This document shows positions 24,636 to 37,958 of a DNA stretch of 64,000 nt, in pieces. The translations under genes were made by a program, and so were the position numbers. The notes beneath the pieces were generated by a model. That model was not told where the DNA came from. It was given only the letters and a program-made list of their open reading frames with translations, and made no database searches. Location: positions 389,729-453,728 of the forward strand of contig JACRMV010000002.1 in NCBI GenBank assembly GCA_016235025.1, given 5' to 3'. The DNA comes from Rhodocyclales bacterium (GTDB taxonomy: Bacteria > Pseudomonadota > Gammaproteobacteria > Burkholderiales > Rhodocyclaceae). Positions within the stretch are counted from its first letter, which is position 1. Each line of letters begins with the position of its first letter.

Positions 24636-25535
24636 TCATGGCGCTACGGGTGCGTCGGGCCGGTCGGCATAGCCGAGCCAGGAGGTGTCATACACACGGA
24701 CGTGGCGGAAGCCGAGCGCTTCCAGCACGGCGGCCGTGACCGAGGCGCGCATGCCGCTTTGGCAATACGTGATGACTTCCTGCTCCGGATCGAACTGTGC
24801 GTAGAGGGCCTTGAGTTTTTCCGGAACGGCCGGGGAGGCCTCATTGCTGTTGACTACCCTGTCTTGCTGGAGCTGGGCAAAGGCCGCCGCATCCGCCCAG
24901 TTGGTCGTGTAGGGAATATTGACGGCACCCGGGATATGGCCGCCCCGGCTGGCATGCACGACCTCGCCGGAGTACTCGGCGGGCGAGCGTGCATCGATCA
25001 ACTGGAGCTTGCCGGATTTGAGTTTGGCGAGGAGCTCGTCGGTTTCGATGATGAGCTGCGGCTGCGGCGCCAGTTTCAGCTTGATGGCCGGCCGGCGGCT
25101 GGTCTTGCGCTCCAGCGGCAGTCCGGCATCGATCCAGCCGTCGATGCCGTCATGGAAGACGCTGACAGATGCCGCGCCGAAATAGCGCAGGGCGAAGCGG
25201 CCGAAATAGGCGGGAGGCGCACCCCGGCCGGCATAGACGACGATCTCCCGGCTCGGATCAAGGCCGGCGGCGGCGAAGATTTTTCCGATTCTGGCTGTCG
25301 GCAGGAAATCTTCGGTGTCGGGATCGCGCAGGACGGCGCCGGCATCGCCGATGCTGATCGCGCCGGGCAGATGGCCCTTGCGGTAGGCATCGGTGGGACG
25401 CACGTCCCAGAGGATGGCGCCGCGTTCCCGGGCGGCCTGAACACCGGCGAGATCGACGATCGGACGGGCGGGTGCGGCCTGCACGACCAGGGCGGTCAGC
25501 GCCACCGCGATGAAACCGATAAAGCGTGAAAGCAT
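24636..25535 (-). CDS. periplasmic tandem-rhodanese sulfurtransferase
   Basis: About 299 residues from [23 protein letters not shown], which looks like a Sec signal peptide. Two rhodanese domains follow. The first has [10 protein letters not shown] where the active-site Cys loop should be, so Cys is replaced by Ala. The second has YCQSGMRAS with the catalytic Cys. This is the usual plan of thiosulfate sulfurtransferases with one inactive and one active domain. [10 protein letters not shown] and [12 protein letters not shown] are CH2A-type motifs. It sits at the left edge of the copper island, but a link to copper is not shown. The ATG at 25535 follows GGAGACTG. Confidence 0.85.
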   Translation of the reverse strand: MLSRFIGFIAVALTALVVQAAPARPIVDLAGVQAARERGAILWDVRPTDAYRKGHLPGAISIGDAGAVLRDPDTEDFLPTARIGKIFAAAGLDPSREIVVYAGRGAPPAYFGRFALRYFGAASVSVFHDGIDGWIDAGLPLERKTSRRPAIKLKLAPQPQLIIETDELLAKLKSGKLQLIDARSPAEYSGEVVHASRGGHIPGAVNIPYTTNWADAAAFAQLQQDRVVNSNEASPAVPEKLKALYAQFDPEQEVITYCQSGMRASVTAAVLEALGFRHVRVYDTSWLGYADRPDAPVAP

Positions 25536-25617
25536 GGCAGTCTCCGGTAAGAAATAAGGGTTCAATTATGCTCCGAATAGGTTTCTTGCGCCGCGTACCG
25601 GAGTTTCTGCAGCAGGC

Positions 25618-27006
25618 TCAGGCCGGAAGCCGAATCCCGAACGTCGTCACGCCGCTTTCCGAGCGGACGCGAACCTCTCCGCCGTGCGCATGGGCGATGG
25701 AGCGCGTGATCGCCAGCCCGAGCCCGGCGCCTTCGCCGGAATGCTGTCGGGATGCATCCATCCGGTAGAAGCGATCAAACAGGCGCGGCAAGTGTTCCGG
25801 GGCAATGGTTTCCCCGGTGTTTGCCACCGTCAGGACGATGCCAGATGTTCCCCCGGCTTCCGCATGCACCGTTATCCGGCCGTTGTTCGGCGTGTGGCGT
25901 ATCGCATTCGAGAGCAGATTGCCGATGGCTCTGCGCAGCATCAACCGGTCGCCGAAAACCGTGCCGCCGCCGGAGAAAGTCAGGCTCACGCTTTTTTCCT
26001 CGAGCAGGGCTTCGTAAAATTCGAACAGGCTGCTTACCTCGGCCGCCAGATCGACTTTCTCGCAATGGGGAATGATCAGATCGTTGTCTGCTTTGGCGAG
26101 AAACAGCATGTCCGCGATCATCCTCGACAGACGCTCGAACTCTTCCACGTTGGAGCCCAGCACATTCTGGTATTCCTTGATCGTCCGGGTTTTGCTCAGC
26201 GTTACCTGGGTTTGCGTCAGCAGATTGCTGACGGGCGTGCGCAGCTCGTGAGCCAGATCGGCGGAAAACTCGGAAAGCCGGCGGAAGGATTCTTCTAGTC
26301 GGGCCAGCATCGCGTTCAGGGCTTGGGCAACCTCGGCCAGTTCTGCGGGAAAGAGTACCGCCGGCAAGCGTTGATCGAGGTGGTTGGCGGTTATGTCAGC
26401 CACGCTGCAGTTGATGGCGCGTAGCGGCGCCAGCCCGCGCCGCGCCACCATCCAGCCGAGAAAGCCGCTCAGCAGTGCCGCCAGTCCCACCACCGTCCAT
26501 AGCGTGGTTTTGAACGATTGCATGAAATGTTCGTGCTGGGTCAGGTCGGTGGACACCGCCACGACGGCCGGTGCGGCGCCTGCGATGCCGGTCGGCGTGC
26601 TGGTGGAAATCCCGCGATAGCGACGTTGCCCGGAATCAGTCCAGAGCATCGGGTGAAGTGAATTTTCACCGGCCCCTGTGCGCAGTTCCGGCGGAAACTG
26701 CACCCCCTCGGTCGAATACAGAACCTGCCCGTCCGGTTTCAGGACGATCACCGCCAAGCCGCGGTGTCCTGCCAGCATGTCGTCCAGTTGTTCCGGCAGC
26801 GCCTCGAGTTCCGCATCTGAGTGAACCTTCTCCAGGGGGTGACGGAGAAGTTCAAGCTCGCCGACGAGCATATTCATATCCAGTTCTTCGAAATGACGCT
26901 CGACCAGCGCGCCGATCAGCAGGCCCAGCGAGAGCAGCACCGCGGTCGAGAGCGAGGCGAAGAGCAGCGTCAGCCGGAATGTGATCGATTTGCGTTCGAT
27001 TGCCAT
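25618..27006 (-). CDS. copS: heavy-metal sensor histidine kinase, CopS/CusS type
   Basis: About 462 residues. Two membrane segments (LTLLFASLSTAVLLSLGLLIG near residue 10 and TLWTVVGLAALLSGFLGWMV near 170) flank a periplasmic sensor of about 130 residues. A HAMP region, the H box FSADLAHELRTPVSN, an N box (RRAIGNLLSNAIRHTPN) and the G box GEGAGLGLAI follow. This is the heavy-metal-sensing IrlS/CusS/CopS subfamily. The ATG touches the copR stop, so kinase and regulator are one unit. It presumably senses periplasmic Cu(I)/Ag(I) and phosphorylates CopR. It is divergent from copK and the efflux genes. Confidence 0.92.
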   Translation of the reverse strand: MAIERKSITFRLTLLFASLSTAVLLSLGLLIGALVERHFEELDMNMLVGELELLRHPLEKVHSDAELEALPEQLDDMLAGHRGLAVIVLKPDGQVLYSTEGVQFPPELRTGAGENSLHPMLWTDSGQRRYRGISTSTPTGIAGAAPAVVAVSTDLTQHEHFMQSFKTTLWTVVGLAALLSGFLGWMVARRGLAPLRAINCSVADITANHLDQRLPAVLFPAELAEVAQALNAMLARLEESFRRLSEFSADLAHELRTPVSNLLTQTQVTLSKTRTIKEYQNVLGSNVEEFERLSRMIADMLFLAKADNDLIIPHCEKVDLAAEVSSLFEFYEALLEEKSVSLTFSGGGTVFGDRLMLRRAIGNLLSNAIRHTPNNGRITVHAEAGGTSGIVLTVANTGETIAPEHLPRLFDRFYRMDASRQHSGEGAGLGLAITRSIAHAHGGEVRVRSESGVTTFGIRLPA

Positions 27007-27683
27007 CACGCGGTCGTCTCCAGCACATAGCCCATGCCGCGGATCGTATGGATCAATTTCGGCTCGAAACCGTCATCCACTTTGGCCCGCAGGCGCCGGA
27101 TCGCGACCTCGATGACGTTGGTATCGCTGTCGAAGTTCATGTCCCACACCTGGGAGGCGATCAGCGAGCGTGGCAGAACCTCGCCCTGCCGGCGCAACAA
27201 AAGCTCAAGCAGCGCGAACTCCTTTGATGTCAGGTCGATCCGCTTGCCAGAACGGGCTGCGCGGCGGCGCAGCAGGTCGAGCTCGAGATCGGCCGCACGC
27301 AGCAGATCGGGTTCCTTGGCCTTGCCGCCACGCCGGAGCAGGGTGCGAACGCGGGCCAGCAGTTCGGAAAAAGCGAAAGGCTTCAGCAGATAGTCATCGG
27401 CCCCGAGTTCCAGCCCCTTGACCCGGTCGTCGACATCGTCGCGGGCCGTCAGGAACAGCACCGGCATTTCCTTGCCGGCCCGACGGATGCCTTGCAGCAC
27501 CTGCCAGCCGTCGATACCCGGCAGCATCACGTCCAGAATCGCCAGGTCGTAGGCCTCGGTCAGCGCGCAGTGGAGACCATCTTCGCCATCCCGCGCCAGA
27601 TCGACGACAAAACCGGCTTCCATCAAGCCCTGTTTCAGGTATTTCCCTGTCTTCAGTTCATCCTCAACGACCAGAATTTTCAT
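27006..27683 (-). CDS. copR: OmpR-family response regulator, CopR/CusR type
   Basis: A 225-residue regulator from [20 protein letters not shown], preceded by GGAGGT. The receiver domain has the phospho-acceptor Asp in [13 protein letters not shown] and the conserved Lys in [14 protein letters not shown]. The C-terminal winged helix includes [21 protein letters not shown] and [19 protein letters not shown]. It is the transcriptional activator of copper resistance genes in this family. Palindromes of the form TKACA-N4-TGTAA lie between it and copK, and before other genes of the island; these are its likely targets. Confidence 0.93.
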   Translation of the reverse strand: MKILVVEDELKTGKYLKQGLMEAGFVVDLARDGEDGLHCALTEAYDLAILDVMLPGIDGWQVLQGIRRAGKEMPVLFLTARDDVDDRVKGLELGADDYLLKPFAFSELLARVRTLLRRGGKAKEPDLLRAADLELDLLRRRAARSGKRIDLTSKEFALLELLLRRQGEVLPRSLIASQVWDMNFDSDTNVIEVAIRRLRAKVDDGFEPKLIHTIRGMGYVLETTA

Positions 27684-27753
27684 GCGTACCTCCTGTGCGG
27701 CGTCAATTGCATTCCGCGCCATTCTGCCTTTGGTTTTGGTGGCCGTTCGAAAC

Positions 27754-27769
27754 CTTACACAAATGTAAT
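27754..27769. promoter_or_regulatory. cop box 1 (copR-copK intergenic)
   Basis: CTTACACAAATGTAAT contains TTACA-4-TGTAA. It lies 71 bases upstream of the copR ATG, in the divergent promoter region. Confidence 0.65.
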
Positions 27770-27825
27770 CGGTGGTCAGTGTTCCGTAAGCTGCCTTCCA
27801 ATCGCCGCTCTGCGTGACAAATTCA

Positions 27826-27841
27826 TGACAATAAATGTAAT
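27826..27841. promoter_or_regulatory. cop box 2 (before copK)
   Basis: TGACAATAAATGTAAT. The half sites are as in box 1 but with five bases between them; it lies 105 bases before copK. Confidence 0.5.
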
Positions 27842-27945
27842 CGTCGGGTCACCCTGCTGTAAGGAACAGATTTCTAACATGACCAGCAACCGGGAAACGC
27901 AACATTCCCGGCCGACCCATTCCATTCTCGTGACACAAGGAGTCA

Positions 27946-28224
27946 ATGATGAAAAAATTGCTGATCGCTTCCATATTCGCCGTCGTATCCGTTTCGGCGC
28001 TCGCTGTTGATGCCTCGCAGATAGAAAAATCCATTCCACTCAAGGATGGCTCCACAGTCTATATCTTCAAGGACGGAAAAATGGGGATGGAAGACCCCTA
28101 CGGCCGAGCTGTTCCCATGAAAGAAGACCGGGTCATGGAAACCAAGGATGGCCGGAAAATCATGATGCATGGCAACGAGGTCATGCGTCTTGACAACATT
28201 CTGCACGAGGGTCACCGGGGCTAG
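27946..28224 (+). CDS. copK: periplasmic copper-binding protein CopK
   Basis: A 92-residue protein with a signal peptide (MMKKLLIASIFAVVSVSALAV). The mature part matches the CopK pattern known from Cupriavidus metallidurans: DGSTVYIFKDGKMGMEDPYG, DRVMETKDGRKIMMHGNEVMRLD, ending in GH. The Met residues that bind Cu(I) in CopK (KMGMED, KIMMHGNEVM) are present. It is thought to bind Cu(I) and Cu(II) in the periplasm at high copper load. AAGGAG precedes the ATG. It is the first gene rightward from the copR promoter region and is followed by a terminator. Confidence 0.9.
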   Translation: MMKKLLIASIFAVVSVSALAVDASQIEKSIPLKDGSTVYIFKDGKMGMEDPYGRAVPMKEDRVMETKDGRKIMMHGNEVMRLDNILHEGHRG

Positions 28225-28248
28225 CCGGCGCCATTTCTTACCGAAGTG

Positions 28249-28274
28249 TCGGCCCCGTGTGGGCCGATTTTCTT
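28249..28274 (+). terminator. rho-independent terminator after copK
   Basis: TCGGCCC - 5 bases - GGGCCGA followed by TTTTCTTT. It would limit read-through from copK into the cytochrome gene. Confidence 0.75.
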
Positions 28275-28322
28275 TATGTGATCAAGCGCCTTGCAATCGT
28301 TGATTTGTTTCCCTGCTGTTTA

Positions 28323-28338
28323 TCGCAGAAATGTAATC
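28323..28338. promoter_or_regulatory. cop box half-site 3 (before cytochrome c gene)
   Basis: ATGTAATC preceded by CGCAGAA: only the right half of the box is clear. It lies about 75 bases before the ATG at 28411. Confidence 0.35.
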
Positions 28339-28410
28339 CAGCCGCCAGTTCCAGGTCAGGTGCCGTGGCGGAAAATCTTCCTATTACAATCCGCCGGATA
28401 TCCACCCCTC

Positions 28411-29049
28411 ATGAAAAAAACTCTTCTCGGCGCGCTTGGTCTCGTCGCCCTGAGTGCGGTCGCCGCCGCCGGCATCATTCAGGCCGGCGCCCTTGATTTC
28501 GCCGCCGACGAACCCCATTCGGAGTTCGTTTACGGGCTGACTACTTGGGCTCGCGAGCAGTCGATTGCCCGGGCCGTCATCGACTCCGATCTCGTTCTGC
28601 CTCAGGACTTGTCCGCCCCGGAGAGAGTCCGCCGCGGAGCCGGGAACTACGATGCCATGTGCTCTCAGTGCCATCTTTCGCCCGACGTCGAGGATTCGGA
28701 AATCCGCAAGGGCCTCTATCCGGTTCCCCCAAACTTGACCGGGAAGACGGTCGCCTCGAACCCCGCGCGCCGGTTCTGGGTCATCAAACATGGTATCAAG
28801 GGGTCTGGCATGCCCGCTTGGTCGAAGGGCGGCATGGAGGACGGCGCGATCTGGGACATGGTTGCTTTTCTGAAAATCCTGCCCGGTCTTTCCTCCGAGG
28901 CTTACCGAGCCCAGGTGGAAGTAAGCGACGGCCATTCCCATACTGGGGCAGGTAGTCACGATGAATCCGGCCAACCGCTCGGAGTCGCAACGCAACGGTC
29001 TGACCACTTGCACGACCATTCCCATAAAGGGCACATCCATGAACACTGA
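28411..29049 (+). CDS. periplasmic cytochrome c with His-rich tail
   Basis: A 212-residue protein with an N-terminal signal or anchor segment (KKTLLGALGLVALSAVAAAGII). One heme c site, CSQCH, lies near residue 86, and the likely distal Met is in GIKGSGMPAWSKGG. The C-terminal 45 residues are rich in His (DGHSHTG, LHDHSHKGHIHEH), a metal-binding tail not usual in monoheme cytochromes. The start ATG at 28411 gives the best signal peptide. It lies between copK and the DUF411 gene. I infer a role in copper redox chemistry or metal buffering; the electron partner is unknown. Confidence 0.8.
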   Translation: MKKTLLGALGLVALSAVAAAGIIQAGALDFAADEPHSEFVYGLTTWAREQSIARAVIDSDLVLPQDLSAPERVRRGAGNYDAMCSQCHLSPDVEDSEIRKGLYPVPPNLTGKTVASNPARRFWVIKHGIKGSGMPAWSKGGMEDGAIWDMVAFLKILPGLSSEAYRAQVEVSDGHSHTGAGSHDESGQPLGVATQRSDHLHDHSHKGHIHEH

Positions 29050-29063
29050 TCGCCCTGAGCAGG

Positions 29064-29079
29064 ATTACAAAAATGTAAT
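29064..29079. promoter_or_regulatory. cop box 4 (perfect palindrome)
   Basis: ATTACA-4-TGTAAT, a perfect dyad, 40 bases before the DUF411 gene and upstream of cusC. This is probably the main operator of the cus-atp transcript. Confidence 0.7.
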
Positions 29080-29119
29080 GTCTGGGTCAGTCTCCCGTAG
29101 GGAAGGCCTCGTTAAATTG

Positions 29120-29596
29120 ATGACATCCGAAACAATTGGACAAACCATCGTGACGATCCTGAAAACCACATTACGCTCCCTGCTGCTCGCCTCACTGATT
29201 GGCGTCGGCGCGGCCTCGGCCCAGTCTGCCGTCCGCGTCGAGGTGTTCAAGAGTCCCTACTGTGGCTGTTGCGGGAAATGGGTGGAGCACATGCGCCAAG
29301 CGGGTTTCGTGGTCAGTACCCACGAAGTGAATGACGTGCCAGCGGCTCGCAAACAGCTTGGCATGCCCGAACGCTACGGTTCCTGCCACACCGCCAAGGT
29401 TGGTGGCTATGTTATCGAGGGTCACGTGCCGGCGAGCGACGTCAAACGTCTTCTGGCTGAAAAACCCCAAGCGGTCGGTCTGGCTGTTCCGTCGATGCCG
29501 CCTGGGTCGCCGGGCATGGAAAGCGCCAGGCCCGTACCCTACCAAACACTGCTGGTCCGAACTGACGGCACAACCCAAGTCTTCGTCCAACATTAA
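29120..29596 (+). CDS. DUF411 metal-binding protein (CopG-like)
   Basis: About 158 residues. The hydrophobic start (LRSLLLASLIGVGAASAQS) is a signal peptide; a GTG at 29150 would give a more ordinary signal length than the ATG at 29120. The mature protein is a DUF411 domain: VEVFKSPYCGCCGKWVEHM has the CxxC-type cluster, and YGSCHTAKVGGYVIEGHVP carries the second conserved Cys-His. CopG-type DUF411 proteins in copper clusters bind Cu in a thioredoxin-like fold. It lies between cop box 4 and cusC. Confidence 0.85.
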   Translation: MTSETIGQTIVTILKTTLRSLLLASLIGVGAASAQSAVRVEVFKSPYCGCCGKWVEHMRQAGFVVSTHEVNDVPAARKQLGMPERYGSCHTAKVGGYVIEGHVPASDVKRLLAEKPQAVGLAVPSMPPGSPGMESARPVPYQTLLVRTDGTTQVFVQH

Positions 29597-29619
29597 TCTG
29601 CATTTCCATTGGAGGTTGT

Positions 29620-30894
29620 ATGCGAGGAGTTATTCCCGCGCAAGCGGTTGCCTTGGTGCTGGCTCTCGGCATGGCACCCCCGGTGCTGGCGCAGGAAGGC
29701 GAGTTGGGCAAGACCGTCGAAAGCCTCCTCGACTACGCCAAAGCACGAAATCCGGAGTACGCCGCCATGCGCCTGGAAACCGAAGCGGCCCGCGAGCGCG
29801 TCTATCCGGCCGGTGCACTGCCCGATCCGGTGTTGCGTACCGAACTACAGAACGTCACCAATTTCGGCTCGGATGCCAGCCCCAATCTGCTGCCAAGCCG
29901 CGTCGGCAGCACCAAGTACACGCTGATGCAGCCGCTGCCGTTCTGGGGCAAGCGCGACCTCAAGCGCGAAGTGGCGGAAGCCGAAGCCGAAGTGGCGCAG
30001 GGTAAGGCCGGCGTTACTTGGACCGAACAGGCGGCCCGCATCAAGACGGCCTATGCCCAATATTTCGCCGTGGCACGACTGATCCGTCTGACCAAGGAGG
30101 TCATCGACCTGATCGACCGGCTCGAGGGCATCTCCCAGGTGCGCTATGCCAACGGACTGGTACCGCAGCAGGACGCGATCCGCGCCCAGGTGGAACGCAC
30201 CGCAATGCGAAGCGAGCTGATCCAGATGGAGACCGAGCATCACCATGCGCGCTCCCGTCTCAACGCCCTGCTGTCGCGTCCTGCCCAATCACCGCTGGCC
30301 GATCCGGAACGCCTGCGGCCTATTCCTTCAGCCGCCAAGCTCGATTTCGTGGTGCTCGAAGATCGCCTGCGCAACAAGAATCCGCAGCTCTTTGCTGACG
30401 AGGCCCGGATTCGCGCGGCGGAAAAGAACCGCGACCTGACCTACCGCAACCGCTACCCGGACTTTGTGGTCGGCGTCTCGCCGGTCCAGATGCGCAACCG
30501 CGTTAATGAGTGGATGCTGATGTTGGAATTCAACATCCCGCTGCAACAGGAAAGCCGTCGCAGCCAGGAGCGCGAAGCCGAGAAAATGATAGACGTGACC
30601 CGCGCCCGCAAGGAATTGTCCGCCAACCAGCTGCTGGCCGACCTCTCCGAGAACCTTGCGGGCGCCGATGCGGCGCGCCACATCGAGATGCTGACGCAAA
30701 CGAGCCTGCTGCCGCAGGCCGAACTCACCTTCCGGGCGGCACTCGCGAGCTACGAGACCGGCAAGGTGGACTTTGCCACCCTGCTCGACGCGGAACGTCA
30801 GGTACTCAAGGCAAAACAGGACATCGTCAAGGCACAGGCCGAGCAGCAGGCACGCCTGGCGGACATCGAACGACTCATCGGGGAAGATATATGA
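29620..30894 (+). CDS. cusC: outer-membrane efflux protein of the CusC/CzcC type
   Basis: A 424-residue TolC-family protein with a signal peptide (AVALVLALGMAPPVLAQ). Two repeats of long coiled-coil helices follow (for example KRDLKREVAEAEAEVAQGKAG and AELTFRAALASYETGKVDFATLLDAERQVLKAKQ). It forms the trimeric outer-membrane channel of a tripartite metal efflux pump with CusB and CusA. TGGAGG precedes the ATG. The end overlaps the cusB start by four bases. Confidence 0.9.
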   Translation: MRGVIPAQAVALVLALGMAPPVLAQEGELGKTVESLLDYAKARNPEYAAMRLETEAARERVYPAGALPDPVLRTELQNVTNFGSDASPNLLPSRVGSTKYTLMQPLPFWGKRDLKREVAEAEAEVAQGKAGVTWTEQAARIKTAYAQYFAVARLIRLTKEVIDLIDRLEGISQVRYANGLVPQQDAIRAQVERTAMRSELIQMETEHHHARSRLNALLSRPAQSPLADPERLRPIPSAAKLDFVVLEDRLRNKNPQLFADEARIRAAEKNRDLTYRNRYPDFVVGVSPVQMRNRVNEWMLMLEFNIPLQQESRRSQEREAEKMIDVTRARKELSANQLLADLSENLAGADAARHIEMLTQTSLLPQAELTFRAALASYETGKVDFATLLDAERQVLKAKQDIVKAQAEQQARLADIERLIGEDI

Positions 30895-32516
30895 AACAGG
30901 GAACGGGTGTCGTGGTCGCCGCCACAATGGCGGTATTGGCGGCCGGCGGGGGCTACTGGATTGGATCGCGCGGTAGCGAACACGGCGCCGCCCCGGCCAC
31001 CCAACCGGCAGTCGTCGCGTCCGCCGGCGTCAAGAAAGAACGCAAGCTGCTCTACTACCGCAACTCGATGGGCTTGCCCGACACCTCGCCGACACCGAAA
31101 AAAGACCCGATGGGAATGGACTACACCCCTGTCTTCGAGGGCGAAGATGGGGATGGAGGCGACGAGTCCACCGCCAACCAGATCAGGATCGGCACCGAAA
31201 AGATACAGAAACTCGGGGTCAGGACCGAGGCAGCCAGTCTGCGCGTACTGGACCGGATCGTCCGCGCCTCCGGCCGCATCGAGCCGGACGAGCGCCGCAT
31301 CTATGCCATCTCGCCCAAGTTCGAAGGCTATGTCGAGCGCCTGTATGTCAACGCGACGGGGCAGCCGGTGGGCAAGGGGCAGCCGCTGTTCGAGGTCTAC
31401 AGCCCCGAACTCGTCTCCGCCCAGCGTGAATATGCCATCGCTGCCCAAGGCGTGCAGTCGCTCAAGGACGCGGACGGCGAGGCGCAAGCCAGCATGCGCC
31501 AGCTTGCCGATTCGAGTCTGATGCGCCTGAAAAACTGGGACATCTCCGCAGATCAGGTCAAGGCCCTCGCCAAATCCGGTGAGGCGAAACGAACCATGAC
31601 CTTTCGCTCCCCGGTGTCCGGCATCGTCACCGAGAAAAAGGCCCTGCAGGGGATGCGCTTCATGCCCGGCGAAGCGCTCTACCAGGTTGCCGACCTGTCC
31701 TCCGTCTGGGTTCTCGCCGACGTTTTCGAACAGGACATCGGCCTGGTGAACGTCGGCGCTGGTGCCACGGTGAAAATCAACGCCTATCCGGACAAGAGCT
31801 TCAAGGGCCGTATTGCCTATGTCTATCCGACGCTGAACGCCCAGACCCGCACGGTGCCGGTTCGCGTGGAGCTTGCCAATCCCGGCCTGTTGCTCAAACC
31901 CGCCATGTTCGCCCAGGTGGAGCTATCGGTATCCGCCAAGGGCACGATGGTGACTGTGCCGGTTTCCGCCGTAATCGACAGCGGTACGCGCCAGATTGTC
32001 CTGATCCGGCAAGGCGAAGGTCGCTTCGAGCCGCGCGCGGTGAGGCTTGGCGCCCGCAGCGATACACACGTTGAAGTCATCGAGGGGGTGAAGGACGGCG
32101 AACAGGTGGTGGTTGCCGCCAACTTCCTCATCGATGCCGAAAGCAATCTAAAGGCGGCGATCGGCGGTTTCGGTCATGCCAGCCATGGGGCGTCGCCGCC
32201 CAAGGTGGAAAGCGCCGGGGCAGCGGGCAAGAGCACGAGCCACAAGGCGGAAGGTACGGTAGGCAGCATCGACGCGAAAGCTGGCACGGTCAGCCTCAAT
32301 CACGGCCCGGTGGATAGTCTGCGGTGGCCGGCCATGACTATGGAGTTCAAAGTGGCCAACGAGTCCTTGTTGCAGGAACTGACGCTCGGCGCGAACGTGA
32401 CCTTCGAGTTTGTCGAGCGGCAGCCGGGGGAGTGGGTCATCACCGGCATCAAACCTGTGGTGGGCAAGGGCGGCAGCCGTTCGTCCCCCGTCACCAATTC
32501 CCACGCCAGCCACTGA
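30891..32516 (+). CDS. cusB: periplasmic adaptor CusB with a fused CusF-like domain
   Basis: A 541-residue membrane fusion protein. In order: an N-terminal membrane anchor (GVVVAATMAVLAAGGGYWIG); a heavy-metal-binding segment KLLYYRNSMGLPDTSPTPKKDPMGMDY; the barrel-sandwich hybrid and beta-barrel regions (RTMTFRSPVSGIVTEK, VRVELANPGLLLKPAMFAQV); a His-rich linker (GFGHASHGAS); and a C-terminal CusF-like domain of about 70 residues (GTVGSIDAKAGTVSLNHGPV, WPAMTMEFKV with the Trp and Met ligands of CusF). In E. coli CusF is a separate Cu(I)/Ag(I) chaperone; here it is joined to the adaptor. It overlaps cusC and is ten bases before cusA. Confidence 0.92.
   Translation: MKQGTGVVVAATMAVLAAGGGYWIGSRGSEHGAAPATQPAVVASAGVKKERKLLYYRNSMGLPDTSPTPKKDPMGMDYTPVFEGEDGDGGDESTANQIRIGTEKIQKLGVRTEAASLRVLDRIVRASGRIEPDERRIYAISPKFEGYVERLYVNATGQPVGKGQPLFEVYSPELVSAQREYAIAAQGVQSLKDADGEAQASMRQLADSSLMRLKNWDISADQVKALAKSGEAKRTMTFRSPVSGIVTEKKALQGMRFMPGEALYQVADLSSVWVLADVFEQDIGLVNVGAGATVKINAYPDKSFKGRIAYVYPTLNAQTRTVPVRVELANPGLLLKPAMFAQVELSVSAKGTMVTVPVSAVIDSGTRQIVLIRQGEGRFEPRAVRLGARSDTHVEVIEGVKDGEQVVVAANFLIDAESNLKAAIGGFGHASHGASPPKVESAGAAGKSTSHKAEGTVGSIDAKAGTVSLNHGPVDSLRWPAMTMEFKVANESLLQELTLGANVTFEFVERQPGEWVITGIKPVVGKGGSRSSPVTNSHASH
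31747..31772 (+). repeat. 26-base interspersed motif, weak copy (in cusB)
   Basis: Matches 21 of 26 positions; encodes VNVGAGATVK. It may be fortuitous. Confidence 0.35.
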
Positions 32517-32526
32517 CGGAGGCACC

Positions 32527-37587
<5,061 letters not shown>

Positions 37588-37591
<4 letters not shown>

Positions 37592-37869
37592 ACGATCAGC
37601 ACGACAACCACGAAAAACTCGAAGCGCAGGTCGACAAAGCGGCCAGGCGCCTGGAACGAGCCGAGAAGGAGCGCCCCACGTTGCTGGCGCAAACCGCCTA
37701 TGTCGGCGTTCTCGGCCTGCTGTTCGTGCTGCCGGTGATCGGTGGCGCCTACCTGGGCCGTTGGATCGACGGACTGTTCGAAGGCTATTCGATGCGCTGG
37801 ACCCTGAGCCTGATCTTTCTCGGCATCGTCATCGGAGCCGTCAACGTCTATTACTTCATACGGGAATAG
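37588..37869 (+). CDS. atpQ: AtpI/AtpQ-like membrane protein of the N-ATPase
   Basis: A 93-residue protein with a charged coiled N-terminus (HEKLEAQVDKAARRLERAEKE) and two hydrophobic segments (TAYVGVLGLLFVLPVIGGAYLG and WTLSLIFLGIVIGAVNVYYF), as in AtpI-type ATP synthase assembly or ion-channel proteins. In N-ATPase operons this place is taken by atpQ, normally followed by atpR. Here the ATG overlaps the atpC stop, but no atpR follows: the next 89 bases hold only a G+C-rich repeat. Confidence 0.8.
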
Positions 37870-37958
37870 GAGTCATGTACCCCCACGCTCACATTCGTTC
37901 GCTGCCCCCCGAGAGGGCGCATGCCCCCTTCGGGGCGGCCCTTCAGGAGGCATGAGCC
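37870..37958 (+). repeat. G+C-rich inverted repeat in the place of atpR
   Basis: The stretch contains GCTGCCCCCCGAGAGGGC and CCCCTTCGGGGCGGC, which can fold into stacked hairpins. It resembles the short palindromic intergenic repeats common in Burkholderiales, from memory. A mini-frame of 26 codons from ATG 37875 to 37955 exists but has no visible protein character. AGGAGG near its end serves as the ribosome site of atpB. Confidence 0.5.

Noticed and set aside
37875..37955. A 26-codon frame between atpQ and atpB as a remnant of atpR
   Set aside because: It is encoded by the palindromic repeat, is too short and has no membrane segments.
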